A stretch of 64,000 nucleotides of DNA from Acidobacteriota bacterium (GCA_028749115.1 JAQURD010000007.1:1-64000), one strand, 5' to 3'. Shown: positions 35,825-44,337, counted from the first letter of the stretch. Notes: generated by a model from the sequence alone, not told the origin. Made by a program: numbers and translations.

Positions 35825-36314
35825 TTGTTTCCACTGGCAGGCCGCTTTGCGTCCATTCGGCCCAGCCCCCTAAAAATACCCTTAGATTTCTAAACCCTCT
35901 TGAGTCGAGTATCCTGGCTAAACTTAAACTGGCCTGGCAATCTCCACCTTCACAATAAATTACTATCTCCGGAGAGTCTGGAATCAAGGCTAACAGCCCT
36001 TCATCCCCCATTTTTAATTCTTCAAACGGCACTGAAACAGCACCTGGAATGTGGCCGCGATTAAAATCCTCACGGCTCCGGCTATCAAGAAAAACAGCCT
36101 GCCTTCTCGACCAGGCGTCCTCAGCCTCTGGCAGCGAAATAAAAACCAGTTGAGGATAATTCTCCTTGAGGATAAAAGTCTGCTTGAACTCTCCGGCGAT
36201 AAACCTTTTAACCAGACGGGGATGACTGGCCAGCCCGAGAATGATTGACAAACCAACGATGAGCCCCAGGCCAGCCCAGGTTTGCCTGTCGCTTAAAATT
36301 TTCTTTAAACTCAT
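35811..36314 (-). CDS. Membrane-anchored rhodanese-domain protein
   Basis: A 167-residue protein with an N-terminal membrane segment (WAGLGLIVGLSIILGLA) and a rhodanese domain exported to the periplasmic side. AVFLDSRSREDFNRGHIPGA is the family's CH2A-type entry; the active-site loop is YCEGGDCQAS, with the catalytic Cys near residue 130 and a second Cys five residues later. The loop lacks the usual Arg at C+1 or C+5, so substrate preference may differ from thiosulfate. Sulfur transfer or redox relay with the adjoining DoxX protein is a reasonable inference. Confidence 0.82.
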   Translation of the reverse strand: MSLKKILSDRQTWAGLGLIVGLSIILGLASHPRLVKRFIAGEFKQTFILKENYPQLVFISLPEAEDAWSRRQAVFLDSRSREDFNRGHIPGAVSVPFEELKMGDEGLLALIPDSPEIVIYCEGGDCQASLSLARILDSRGFRNLRVFLGGWAEWTQSGLPVETNAAE

Positions 36315-36320
36315 CTGGAC

Positions 36321-37517
36321 TCAAACAGAAAGCTTTTTGTATTTCTCCAGACCCTGGCGGAGAATTTCTATGGCTTCCACCAGGTCACCTTCTTTAAGGA
36401 CGTAGGCGATTCTCACTTCATCCTGGCCTCTGCCCGGGCTAGCATAAAAGCCCGGTCCCGGAGCTACCATAACCGTTTTCTGATTAACTGAAAAATCAGA
36501 CAGCATCCAGCGAGCAAAATGCTCAGACTCTTTAACTGGCAAACGGCAGAAAACATAAAAAGCCCCCTGTGGCTGGCGAAGAACAACTCCTGGAATGGAC
36601 GTCAGGCCCTGGTAGAGCACATCCCGGCGTCTTTGATATTCCTGACGGATTGGTTCAAAATAATTCATACCCATTTTATAAGCCGCGAGGGCAGCATATT
36701 GTTCAACAGAGGGCGGGCAAAGTCTGGCCTGAGCAAATTTTAACATTGCCTGATAAACTTCTTTATTCCTGGTAATAACTGCCCCGATTCTGGCCCCGCA
36801 ACAGCTAAATCTTTTGGAAATACTATCAACCACAATCACCCGATCCTCAATTTCCTTGAATTCAAGCAGGCTTTTATGCTTCAGCCCGTCATAGACAAAT
36901 TCCTTATAAACTTCATCGCCAATTAAAAACAAATCATGCTTTTTGACTAAGTCCACCACTCTCTGAAGTTCTTCTTCATTATAAACGGTCCCGGTTGGAT
37001 TATTTGGCGAACAGAGCAGAATAGCTTTTGTTCTGGGAGTGATCAAGGTTTCAATCTGCTTAGCCGGAGGCAGCCGGAAACCGTCTTCAACCTTTAATGG
37101 TAACGGCACCAGGCGGACATCAGCAAAAGTGGCAAAGCCATTGTAATTAGTATAAAAAGGTTCTGGAACAATAATTTCGCCACCCGGGTCAGCTACTACT
37201 GAAAAAGCAAAATGAACTGCTTCCGAGCCGCCAATAGTAATCATGACGTTATCAGCCGTTAGTTTGATACCATAACCCTTGAAATAATCAGCTATAGCCT
37301 GACGAAGTTCTTCAAATCCCTGAGAGGGCCCATAACCTAGAATTGGATCGTGATAAGCATGGAAAGCTTCAATTACCGGCTGAGGTGTGGGGATGTCAGG
37401 GTCACCAATATTAAGATGGAAAATATGAATTCCCCTATTTTGGGCAGCATCAGCCAGGGGTTTAAGCTTACGAATCGGAGACTCCTGGATATCTTGTGCT
37501 CGGCGAGAAATTAGCAT
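36321..37517 (-). CDS. Class I/II pyridoxal-phosphate aminotransferase (AspC-like)
   Basis: A 398-residue fold-type I aminotransferase. HLNIGDPDIPTPQPVIEAF is the substrate-side entry, LLCSPNNPTGTVYNEEEL carries the PLP-contacting Asn, GDEVYKEFVYDG the Asp and Tyr, and VDSISKRFSCCGARIG the Schiff-base Lys near residue 235; GPGFYASPGRGQDEVRIAY holds the carboxylate-binding Arg. It belongs to the aspartate/aromatic/alanine-type group, but substrate cannot be fixed. AAGGAGG lies eight bases before the ATG. The rhodanese gene follows after six bases. Confidence 0.88.
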   Translation of the reverse strand: MLISRRAQDIQESPIRKLKPLADAAQNRGIHIFHLNIGDPDIPTPQPVIEAFHAYHDPILGYGPSQGFEELRQAIADYFKGYGIKLTADNVMITIGGSEAVHFAFSVVADPGGEIIVPEPFYTNYNGFATFADVRLVPLPLKVEDGFRLPPAKQIETLITPRTKAILLCSPNNPTGTVYNEEELQRVVDLVKKHDLFLIGDEVYKEFVYDGLKHKSLLEFKEIEDRVIVVDSISKRFSCCGARIGAVITRNKEVYQAMLKFAQARLCPPSVEQYAALAAYKMGMNYFEPIRQEYQRRRDVLYQGLTSIPGVVLRQPQGAFYVFCRLPVKESEHFARWMLSDFSVNQKTVMVAPGPGFYASPGRGQDEVRIAYVLKEGDLVEAIEILRQGLEKYKKLSV

Positions 37518-37721
37518 AGATTAGTCCTCCTTAAACTGTTATAAAGTTTAATTATAAGAGAATAAGATATTTTATACAACAACCAGATGGCAATGGAAGG
37601 GTGTTTTTCAGGGGGAAAATATATCCTGTCTCCATGCAAGTCAATTCGCTGTCCCCTCATCATTTGCTATTAATTTCTATTTCTGGTATTAATTTCAAGA
37701 ATAACGCAGCCCGGTAAGTTA

Positions 37722-38513
37722 ATGCTTTTAGACAGAAAGGCCAGGATAACTAAAACTGAAAACTGGGGAAGTTATTTTCTTATTAGCCTCGCCACTCCAG
37801 ACATTGCCAGGCAGTCACAACCAGGGCAGTTTCTGATGATCAAAGTTTCCAGCAGCCTCCAGCCTCTCCTGCGGCGGCCCCTGAGCATTCATAACCGTTC
37901 CGGCCAGGAAATAGAAATCTTTTTTCAAGTGACAGGAGAAGGAACCAGACTGCTTGGTCAAAAGAGTCCTGGCGACCTTTTAGACATCCTGGGTCCCTGC
38001 GGCCACGGCTTCTCTTTAAAGCCTGAATTCAAAGGGAAAGAAATATTCTGCATTGGTGGAGGACGCGGGTTGGCACCTGTTTATTTTTTGGCCCGGGAGC
38101 TTCAGACCGGCGGTGCCAGACCGATTATCTTTTATGGCGGTCAGACGCTGAGTGACCTCCCTCTCAAGAGTCGTCTTGAAGAAGCAGGCTGGACAACTAA
38201 TTTTTCCACTGACGATGGAAGTTTTGGATTTCGAGGTTTAGTGACACAACTGGTAGAAAAAGAACTGAAGGGAAGGAAGCCCGCCTTCCTTTTTGGTTGC
38301 GGCCCGGAAGCCATGATGGCCAGACTGGCTGAAATCTGCCAGGCGGCCAGGCTGCCTGCTGAGTTTTCATTAGAATCAAATATGGGTTGTGGACTGGGTG
38401 TTTGCTGGGGTTGTGCCAGAAAAATAAGAAAAGATGGTAAAACAGGTTATCTCCGGATCTGCCAGGATGGCCCTGTCTTCCCGGCAGAAGAAATTATCTG
38501 GGATAGAGATTGA
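37722..38513 (+). CDS. pyrK: Dihydroorotate dehydrogenase B electron-transfer subunit
   Basis: A 263-residue FAD and [2Fe-2S] protein that passes electrons from dihydroorotate (via PyrD) to NAD. LRRPLSIHNRSGQEIEIFF is the FAD-binding RxxS region, CIGGGRGLAPVYFLA the NAD-binding loop, and four cysteines for the cluster lie in MGCGLGVCWGCARKI and RICQDGP near residues 220-250. The stop and the following pyrD start are almost contiguous. Pyrimidine synthesis, anaerobic-compatible route. No strong Shine-Dalgarno precedes the ATG. Confidence 0.92.
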   Translation: MLLDRKARITKTENWGSYFLISLATPDIARQSQPGQFLMIKVSSSLQPLLRRPLSIHNRSGQEIEIFFQVTGEGTRLLGQKSPGDLLDILGPCGHGFSLKPEFKGKEIFCIGGGRGLAPVYFLARELQTGGARPIIFYGGQTLSDLPLKSRLEEAGWTTNFSTDDGSFGFRGLVTQLVEKELKGRKPAFLFGCGPEAMMARLAEICQAARLPAEFSLESNMGCGLGVCWGCARKIRKDGKTGYLRICQDGPVFPAEEIIWDRD

Positions 38514-38515
38514 AA

Positions 38516-39427
38516 ATGGCTGATCTATCAGTTGACCTGGGTTTTTTAAAACTAAAAAACCCGGTGATAGCCGCCAGCGGAACTTTTGGCTATGGCCTTG
38601 AATTTCAACCTCTATATGATTTAAACCTGCTAGGTGGATTCGTCGTTAAAGGGCTTTATTTCGGGCCGAGAGAAGGGAATCCACCTCCGAGGCTGGCTGA
38701 AACTCCGTGTGGTTTGATAAATTCGATTGGCCTGCAAGGAATCGGAGTAGAAGCCTTTTGCCGTGAAGTGCTACCCCCGTTGGCCAGCTTGAAAACGGCT
38801 TTAATCGCCAATATCTGCGGAGAGGATGAAGACGAGTATGCCCGGGTAGCTGAATATCTCAGCCAGTACAAAGGCCTGGCCGCTTTAGAGCTCAACATCT
38901 CCTGTCCCAACGTCAGGGAAGGCGGGAAATGTCCGGCGCAGGGTACCGAAGCCACCTACAGGACAGTAAAAAGAGTTCGTCAAGCCTCCTCTTTACCTCT
39001 TATCACCAAACTTTCACCAAATGTCACAGATATAATCTCAATTGCCCTGGCGGCGGAGGAAGCCGGCAGTCAGGCAATTTCCTTAGTCAATACCTTTCTG
39101 GCCCTGGCCATTGATCTGGAAACGAGAAAACCGAAGCTCGGCCATGTGCTGGGTGGCCTGAGCGGGCCAGCTATCAAGCCCCTGGCTCTAAGAATGGTTT
39201 TTGAGGCATCCAGGAAAATAAAAATTCCGGTCATCGGCCTGGGTGGGATTTTCAGCGCGCAAGATGCTCTTGAGTTTATGGTGGCAGGAGCTTCTGCTGT
39301 CGAGGTCGGGACAGCCAATTTCGTTAATCCTTACGCCTGCCCTGAAATTATAAAGGGAATGGAGAACTGGGCTGACCAGAACGGAATTAAGAGAATAAAT
39401 GAAATTGTTGGGACCCTCAGGGTATAA
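38516..39427 (+). CDS. pyrD: Dihydroorotate dehydrogenase B catalytic subunit (class 1B)
   Basis: A 303-residue FMN barrel enzyme oxidising dihydroorotate to orotate. LKNPVIAASGTFGYG is the N-terminal FMN site, LELNISCPNVREGG carries the class-1 catalytic Cys, ITKLSPNV the FMN-phosphate Lys, and GLGGIFSAQDALEFMVAGAS the C-terminal phosphate site. I start at the ATG at 38516; the TTG at 38510 lies inside pyrK. It works as a complex with PyrK. Confidence 0.94.
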   Translation: MADLSVDLGFLKLKNPVIAASGTFGYGLEFQPLYDLNLLGGFVVKGLYFGPREGNPPPRLAETPCGLINSIGLQGIGVEAFCREVLPPLASLKTALIANICGEDEDEYARVAEYLSQYKGLAALELNISCPNVREGGKCPAQGTEATYRTVKRVRQASSLPLITKLSPNVTDIISIALAAEEAGSQAISLVNTFLALAIDLETRKPKLGHVLGGLSGPAIKPLALRMVFEASRKIKIPVIGLGGIFSAQDALEFMVAGASAVEVGTANFVNPYACPEIIKGMENWADQNGIKRINEIVGTLRV

Positions 39428-39486
39428 ATCTGTAATTTATGGCTTGTTGATCTGAAGTTAAAAGAAAGGAATCTAAAGGAATTCAG

Positions 39487-40224
39487 ATGATTAAAAAGGC
39501 TGATCTAAAAGAAATTAGAGAAAAAATAATAATCGCTCTCGATGTAAAAAACCGGGTAGAAGCTAAAAACATCCTGGAATCCCTGCCAGAGACCAGAATA
39601 TTTAAAGTCGGACTTGAGCTTTTTACCGCCGAAGGTCCAGACATGATAGATCTGGTCAGAAGCTATGGACGTCAGATTTTCCTGGACCTTAAGCTACATG
39701 ATATTCCTAATACGGTAGCTGGTGCGGTCAGAGCGGCTATCCGGCATGAAGTATCTATGCTCACCCTTCATGCCTCGGGCGGGAGAGAGATGATGATGAG
39801 AGCAGTCGAGGCAGCCAGGGAAGAGGCAGAAAAGGCGGGAATTAAGCTGCCTCTCCTTCTAGGTGTGACCGTCCTAACCAGCCTCAAGGACAAGGACATG
39901 GAAGAAACTGGTGTTAAGTCTGAATCCCGGGCTCAGGTTCTGCGCCTGGCCCGGCTGGCCCTGGAATCGGGTCTAATGGGGATTGTCTGCTCTCCTCAGG
40001 AAATCGAACTGCTGAGAAGAGAGCTGAGCGCAAATCTTAAAATTGTTACCCCTGGCATCAGGCCTGTCTGGGCAGAAGCTCAGGATCAGAAAAGAATTAT
40101 GACTCCGGCTGAGGCACTTAATAAAGGTTCAGACTACCTGGTCATCGGACGGCCAATTACTCAAGCGGCCAGTCCAGCTGAAGCTTTTGCGCGTCTGGTT
40201 AAAGAATTAGAGGCCGCGATATAA
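39487..40224 (+). CDS. pyrF: Orotidine 5'-phosphate decarboxylase
   Basis: A 245-residue enzyme for the last step of UMP synthesis. IIALDVKNRVEA starts the barrel, IFLDLKLHDIPNTV holds the catalytic Lys-Asp-Lys-Asp array, LHASGG and VTPGIRP the phosphate loops, YLVIGRPITQA the last. Follows pyrD after 59 bases with AAAGGA before the ATG. Its end overlaps the convergent Yip1 gene by 18 bases. No other pyr gene is in the window. Confidence 0.95.
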   Translation: MIKKADLKEIREKIIIALDVKNRVEAKNILESLPETRIFKVGLELFTAEGPDMIDLVRSYGRQIFLDLKLHDIPNTVAGAVRAAIRHEVSMLTLHASGGREMMMRAVEAAREEAEKAGIKLPLLLGVTVLTSLKDKDMEETGVKSESRAQVLRLARLALESGLMGIVCSPQEIELLRRELSANLKIVTPGIRPVWAEAQDQKRIMTPAEALNKGSDYLVIGRPITQAASPAEAFARLVKELEAAI

Positions 40225-40803
40225 GACGCCCGGAGAAAAAATAGCGGTCAGGATCCAACCCAGAACTGCCCAGATAACTATTTCTACCACCAGGCTTAAA
40301 ACAAAGTAGCCCAGAACTTTGTCAGATGGGGTGCCCATCAGACCGCCTTTGAAGCCAAGGTAAAGAACATAAAGGCCGTAGATTCCGGCCAGAATGACAA
40401 TCACCGCCAGCGGAGGAATAATATATAAGACTCCGGCCACAAAATAGGGAGTCATGGAATAGGCAGCCAGTTTTAAGGCACTAAGTTGATCGGCCTGGGA
40501 AGAAAAGTTAGGGGCCAGAGCCTTAATAATTAGAGCCAGAACATAGACCGTAGCTAAAGAAAAGATGTAGGAAACCACCGCCTGGGCGAAAGCGGTAGTA
40601 AAGCTGGCTCTGACGAACCCTACATAGGGCAGAGACTTACCTATCAGACATAAACCGATAAACTGAGCGACAGCCGGAATGGCGGCCAGAATCATTATAT
40701 AGGATTTAAACAATTCTCCGACTGAAGTTGACTCTGATTTTATCTTTTGCCATTCCTCTCCGGGTTTAACAATAATTCCCTGAATTCGTGCCACAATATT
40801 CAT
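40207..40803 (-). CDS. Yip1-family membrane protein
   Basis: A 198-residue protein. The cytoplasmic entry MNIVARIQGIIVKPGEEWQK is the standard start of bacterial Yip1 proteins, followed by five hydrophobic segments (about residues 32-52, 70-95, 110-125, 135-155, 170-192). It is a second, diverged copy relative to the one at 23.7 kb and here has no transport genes beside it. AAGGAAGGAG precedes the ATG. Function unknown. Confidence 0.75.
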   Translation of the reverse strand: MNIVARIQGIIVKPGEEWQKIKSESTSVGELFKSYIMILAAIPAVAQFIGLCLIGKSLPYVGFVRASFTTAFAQAVVSYIFSLATVYVLALIIKALAPNFSSQADQLSALKLAAYSMTPYFVAGVLYIIPPLAVIVILAGIYGLYVLYLGFKGGLMGTPSDKVLGYFVLSLVVEIVIWAVLGWILTAIFSPGVLYRGL

Positions 40804-41284
40804 TTTTTCTCCTTCCTTTCAAACACGTTTAGATTAGTATATTAAAATCAGGAAACGATGGTCAATCATTTTTTTTGTTCAGGTTGATGGATAATATTCA
40901 GGGATGGAAGCCTGGTGCTATTTGGTCTTAAGACGGTAAACAGGGGAGCAATTGGGGGCAGGGAGGAAAAGGGCCCGCCAATTCATAGACTGTTTAGGTT
41001 AAAAATCAGGAACTCCTCCAGTAGAAGTTACATCAAAATACTCAAAAAAGCAGACAAGCGATGAGTCAATAGCAGATTATATTGATCAATTTACTGCCGG
41101 GAGCCGTTAGATTTATCTGGAAAAGACCCATTTAAGACTTGGGAGATATGCCTGTTGACCTCTGGCCAGACAGAAAGAAAAGTTCTAAGCACTGGTCAAG
41201 AAAAGGAAGGAAAATAATGGTAGCGATCAGCTGGCGATGACTATAGCCTGAATAATAAAATTTACCATTCGTAACAAGAAAAGT
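40804..41284. other. 480-base gap downstream of the tRNA pair, nothing recognised
   Basis: No open frame with family features, no hairpin with T-tract and no repeat stood out. A short purine-rich stretch at 40944-40970 is the only compositional oddity. Confidence 0.35.
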
Positions 41285-41360
41285 TGGAGGCGCGGGTCGG
41301 ACTCGAACCGACGAATCGAGGTTTTGCAGACCTCTCCCTTAGCCACTTGGGTACCGCGCC
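41285..41360 (-). tRNA. tRNA-Cys (GCA), CCA encoded
   Basis: Acceptor GGCGCGG (41354-41360) pairs with CCGCGCC (41289-41295), discriminator U and encoded CCA at 41285-41288. The anticodon stem GAGGT/ACCTC encloses CTGCAAA, anticodon GCA; the T arm reads GTCGGTTCGACTCCGAC. U73 and GCA fit cysteine. Confidence 0.95.
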
Positions 41361-41397
41361 ATCTTTCTCACGAATAACTGCTCTCCCCGAAAATGAC

Positions 41398-41472
41398 TGG
41401 AGCGGGCGATGGGACTTGAACCCACGGCCTTCTGCTTGGCAAGCAGACGTTCTACCACTGAACTACGCCCGC
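41398..41472 (-). tRNA. tRNA-Gly (GCC), CCA encoded
   Basis: Acceptor GCGGGCG (41466-41472) pairs with CGCCCGC (41402-41408), followed by U and encoded CCA. The anticodon stem TCTGC/GCAGA encloses TTGCCAA, anticodon GCC; the T arm reads GTGGGTTCAAGTCCCAT. It is upstream of tRNA-Cys by 37 bases and probably cotranscribed. Confidence 0.95.
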
Positions 41473-41496
41473 TCAGCGCCATTTACAAGCCTAGAA

Positions 41497-41525
41497 AAGC
41501 TAACAAAAATCATTCTTTCTGTCAA
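41497..41525 (-). promoter_or_regulatory. Promoter of the tRNA-Gly/tRNA-Cys operon
   Basis: On the minus strand TTGACA (41520-41525), 17-base spacer, weak -10 TAGCTT (41497-41502), 24 bases before the tRNA-Gly 5' end. Confidence 0.45.
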
Positions 41526-41555
41526 CAGAAGGCAAGGAGAGATGAAAATAAGAAT

Positions 41556-42344
41556 CTATTTGACCTGAACAATATCCCCTTTTTCAATAGGTTCACGGCA
41601 CGATAATATTTTAACTGTAGCGGTTTTATTTTGGACATCAACTACAACTATATTGCCTATCGCTTCACGCGGAAATTCAGCTTTTTTCTGACGAAAGACA
41701 GTCATTTGCTGACCAGGTCTTACTCCTTGCTCTTCCCCGGCATCAATAAGAGCCCAATTGCCTGAGCCGGCAATGTTAAAATCGGTTTCAAGGTAAATGA
41801 CCTGCGCTTCCAGGCTTTCACCCGGCTTAAGATTATTACTATAACCGGTATCTTTCCCGATGACATTCATCTTTTCTTCAAAAGGAATCAAATAATTGCC
41901 AGCGCTTATATCGCCGCAACTTTTTTCGACTCTGCCAATGCTTATATGGTCTTCAAGCCGGATGACCCGGACCTTTCCCTTTTTTTGAGCCAGAGAACCT
42001 AATTTAAGGAAAGGCTGGCCAATGTCAATGGCCAGAAACATCTGACCTATCTCGATGCCTTCCTCCCTTCCTTTATTAATATAAAAAGTATCAGAATCAG
42101 TCATCATGGCTCTTTCCTCTTCCCGTTCTGAGCCAATAATCCTGAGTTCTGGCAATTTTTGATCCCAGATGAAAGGAGAACAATACATATCAGAATCAGA
42201 AATCATGGGATATTCTTCAGCGAATATGCCTGCTTTCTGCACCTGGCTTTCCTGGGCAATCAGACTAGCAGGTAAGAGAATGACGGTCAGGCTAATTAAA
42301 AGCAGAATAGGATAGCCCAACGGATTTAAAAAAGAGTTTTTCAT
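41556..42344 (-). CDS. Exported protein with duplicated FlgT-C/LysM-associated-like domain
   Basis: A 262-residue secreted or envelope protein. A signal peptide (PILLLISLTVILLPASLIAQ) precedes a short MISDSDMYC segment and two similar ~75-residue modules: TFYINKGREEGIEIGQMF ... KVRVIRLEDHISIGRV ... DISAGNYLIPF, and WALIDAGEEQGVRPGQQM ... NIVVVDVQNKTATVKI ... PIEKGDIVQVK. The shared pattern (N.G...G...G..f ... G...V..V......A.v ... I..GD.v) resembles FlgT C-terminal and similar beta modules. I chose the ATG at 42344, five bases after AGAGGTG. Function unknown; a good promoter precedes it. Confidence 0.6.
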   Translation of the reverse strand: MKNSFLNPLGYPILLLISLTVILLPASLIAQESQVQKAGIFAEEYPMISDSDMYCSPFIWDQKLPELRIIGSEREEERAMMTDSDTFYINKGREEGIEIGQMFLAIDIGQPFLKLGSLAQKKGKVRVIRLEDHISIGRVEKSCGDISAGNYLIPFEEKMNVIGKDTGYSNNLKPGESLEAQVIYLETDFNIAGSGNWALIDAGEEQGVRPGQQMTVFRQKKAEFPREAIGNIVVVDVQNKTATVKILSCREPIEKGDIVQVK

Positions 42345-42383
42345 CTTCGCACCTCTTGGCAAGTTTTATTCAGCTTTATTTAC

Positions 42384-42413
42384 ATTATAATTTTGTCCTC
42401 TCTAATCTGTCAA
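42384..42413 (-). promoter_or_regulatory. Strong sigma-70 promoter of the duplicated-domain exported protein
   Basis: On the minus strand TTGACA (42408-42413), 18-base spacer, TATAAT (42384-42389), both consensus. Confidence 0.75.
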
Positions 42414-42465
42414 CATAAATTTCTCATTCAGGTCAATACCAGGTTTCCAGGGGGGGATGAAGGAG

Positions 42466-42609
42466 TAGCAAGGCCTCGTCGCGACGCGCTGGACAGCCGG
42501 CAATAGGGAGAAGTCTGGAGATTTATATACTCTGTACTTGAAAAAGCAGGACTGCCCAATTAAAGATGTTATTGAAATTCTTAAGGGAAAGGAGGTGAAT
42601 CCCAGTTGA
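42466..42609 (+). other. Orphan open stretch with a perfect Shine-Dalgarno inside, possible gene remnant
   Basis: In the 460-base gap before ddl, the plus strand is open for 46 codons ending LKKQDCPIKDVIEILKGKE then stop at 42609, with no ATG. It has a plausible amphipathic composition. Around its end AAAGGAGGTGA (42588-42598), a full anti-16S match, stands before no reasonable gene (the next in-frame starts give only 13 codons or fewer). The upstream part (42470-42500) is markedly GC-rich. It may be the scar of a lost gene; I cannot name it. Confidence 0.2.
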
Positions 42610-42808
42610 CAGAATATATATACCTCAGTTACTGTGATCTTTTCTAAAGTTGGTGGGGTTAGCCAGGAGAGCAGTCATTTAAGCTTACGAAGAGCCCGGG
42701 AGCATGTCAGAAGTGGCCAGAGTGTTCACCAGGAGATAAATATGACCCGGCCTGATTCTGGAAGCTATTCAGCCCAGGCCAGCGCTTTATTTTTTACCGG
42801 AATTCGGT

Positions 42809-42814
42809 TAAAAT
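42809..42814 (+). promoter_or_regulatory. -10 box of the ddl-ruvX-mltG operon, possibly leaderless
   Basis: TAAAAT eight bases before the ddl ATG at 42823, which has no Shine-Dalgarno; the -35 (TTTATT at 42786) is weak. Confidence 0.35.
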
Positions 42815-42822
42815 TCTGTAGA

Positions 42823-43887
42823 ATGAGAAAGCAACTGGCTATTTGCCTGATTTTTGGCGGCCGTTCAGCCGAACACGAAGTATCTATCACTTCGGCCCGT
42901 GCTATTTATCAAAACCTTGATAAGCGAAAATACCGGGTGAATTCAATTTATATTACCAAAAAGGGATACTGGAAACAGGTCATCTCTCCACTTGCCCCAG
43001 CTGAAGAACTAAAAAGTGGGCGTATTTTTTCCTTTCTACCCTGGGAACAGGCCGCTGATGTCCAGCCATTAAAAGCAGAAGTTTATTTTCCTGTCCTTCA
43101 TGGACCTTATGGCGAAGATGGAACTATTCAGGGACTGCTGGAAATGGCTGATGTTCCTTATGTTGGGGCACCAGTCCTGGCTTCTGCTGTTGGTATGGAC
43201 AAGGTTATCTTTAAAAACCTTTTGAGCCAGCTTGGCCTGCCCGTCACCCCCTATCTGGTTGTTAATGAGGAAGATTACAAACAGAAACAACGTTCAAAAC
43301 TAATCAGGAAGATCAACTCCAGTTTTAACTATCCTCTATTTATCAAGCCAGCTAACATGGGTTCTTCTGTTGGCATAAGCAAGGTCAAAAGAAAAGCAGA
43401 TCTGCCGGAAGCCATTGAACTGGCCTTTCGTTACGACCGTAAAATCTTGGTTGAAAAGGCCATTGCTGGCCGTGAAATTGAATGCAGTGTCCTGGGTAAT
43501 GACAGGCCTGAGGCTTCCCTTCCTGGTGAAGTTATCCCCCATCGTGAGTTTTACGACTATGCTGACAAGTATCTTGAAGGAAAAACCCAATTCAAGCTTC
43601 CAGCCGAGCTGCCGGTTGCTCTAACCAGAAAGATCCGGCAACTGGCGGTAGCTGCCTTTAAGGCGATTGATGCCTGCGGTTTAGCCCGGGTTGATTTTTT
43701 TCTGGAAAACGGGACTGGCATTATATATATTAACGAGATAAATACCATACCTGGCTTTACTGAAATCAGCATGTATCCAAAACTCTGGGAAATAAGCGGC
43801 CTCCATTTCAGCCAGTTACTGGACCGGTTGATTGAACTTGCCCTCCAACGATATGACAGCAAGAAACACTGCCTGGGAAGAGCTTAA
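42823..43887 (+). CDS. ddl: D-alanine-D-alanine ligase
   Basis: A 354-residue ATP-grasp enzyme joining two D-Ala for peptidoglycan. FGGRSAEHEVSITSARAI is the N-terminal substrate site, HGPYGEDGTIQGLLEMADVP and YVGAPVLASAVGMDK follow, KPANMGSSVGISKV is the ATP loop, and INEINTIPGFTEISMYPKLW the metal/second D-Ala site. The longer upstream reading (to GTG 42634) would add 63 unrelated residues, so I start at the ATG directly before the conserved domain. ruvX follows after three bases and mltG overlaps ruvX. Confidence 0.93.
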   Translation: MRKQLAICLIFGGRSAEHEVSITSARAIYQNLDKRKYRVNSIYITKKGYWKQVISPLAPAEELKSGRIFSFLPWEQAADVQPLKAEVYFPVLHGPYGEDGTIQGLLEMADVPYVGAPVLASAVGMDKVIFKNLLSQLGLPVTPYLVVNEEDYKQKQRSKLIRKINSSFNYPLFIKPANMGSSVGISKVKRKADLPEAIELAFRYDRKILVEKAIAGREIECSVLGNDRPEASLPGEVIPHREFYDYADKYLEGKTQFKLPAELPVALTRKIRQLAVAAFKAIDACGLARVDFFLENGTGIIYINEINTIPGFTEISMYPKLWEISGLHFSQLLDRLIELALQRYDSKKHCLGRA

Positions 43888-43890
43888 AAC

Positions 43891-44337
43891 ATGGCCAGAA
43901 TTCTAGCTATTGATTATGGTGACCGCCATCTTGGCCTGGCAGTAAGTGATCCGTTAGAAATAACTGCCCAACCTTATGGCACCTACACCTTAAAAGCCAG
44001 TGAACAGAAAAATCGCAGATTCTTTTCTGACCTGGTTAAAGAAAAAAAGATCGAAGAAATAATTATAGGACTGCCTCTCAGAATGGATGGAAGCGAAGGC
44101 AGCCGGGCCGGAATAAGCAAAGACTTTGCCCGCTGGCTGGAAGAAGTTACCGGAAAAAGGGTCATCCTCTGGGATGAAAGATTAACTACTAAAGAAGCCC
44201 TGAAAAGACTGGCCAGCTTTAAAGGCAATTTTAGAGAAAAAAAAGAAAAAGAAGACGAACTGGCCGCCGTTATTATTCTGGAAGCCTATCTCGAAAAGAA
44301 ACGCTATTATGCTGATTGTACTGAAAAAAACAGTTAA
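43891..44337 (+). CDS. ruvX: Putative pre-16S rRNA nuclease / Holliday junction resolvase RuvX (YqgF)
   Basis: A 148-residue RNase-H-fold protein. ILAIDYGDRHLGLAVSDP carries the first catalytic Asp, IIIGLPLRMDGSEGSRA the conserved GLP loop, LWDERLTTKEALKRL the DERxTT motif. YqgF is required for maturation of the 16S 5' end. A Lys/Glu-rich stretch (REKKEKEDELAA) replaces part of the usual last helix junction. Overlaps mltG by 29 bases. Confidence 0.92.
   Translation: MARILAIDYGDRHLGLAVSDPLEITAQPYGTYTLKASEQKNRRFFSDLVKEKKIEEIIIGLPLRMDGSEGSRAGISKDFARWLEEVTGKRVILWDERLTTKEALKRLASFKGNFREKKEKEDELAAVIILEAYLEKKRYYADCTEKNS

Noticed and set aside
41284-41568. A 94-codon plus-strand frame over the two tRNA genes
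   Set aside because: It is the well-known artefact of translating tRNA antisense (GLEPTN..., RWDLNPRPS-like words); the tRNAs explain the sequence.
42634-42822. Extended N-terminus of ddl from GTG 42634
   Set aside because: The 63 extra residues have no counterpart in the family and the conserved domain starts at the ATG at 42823.
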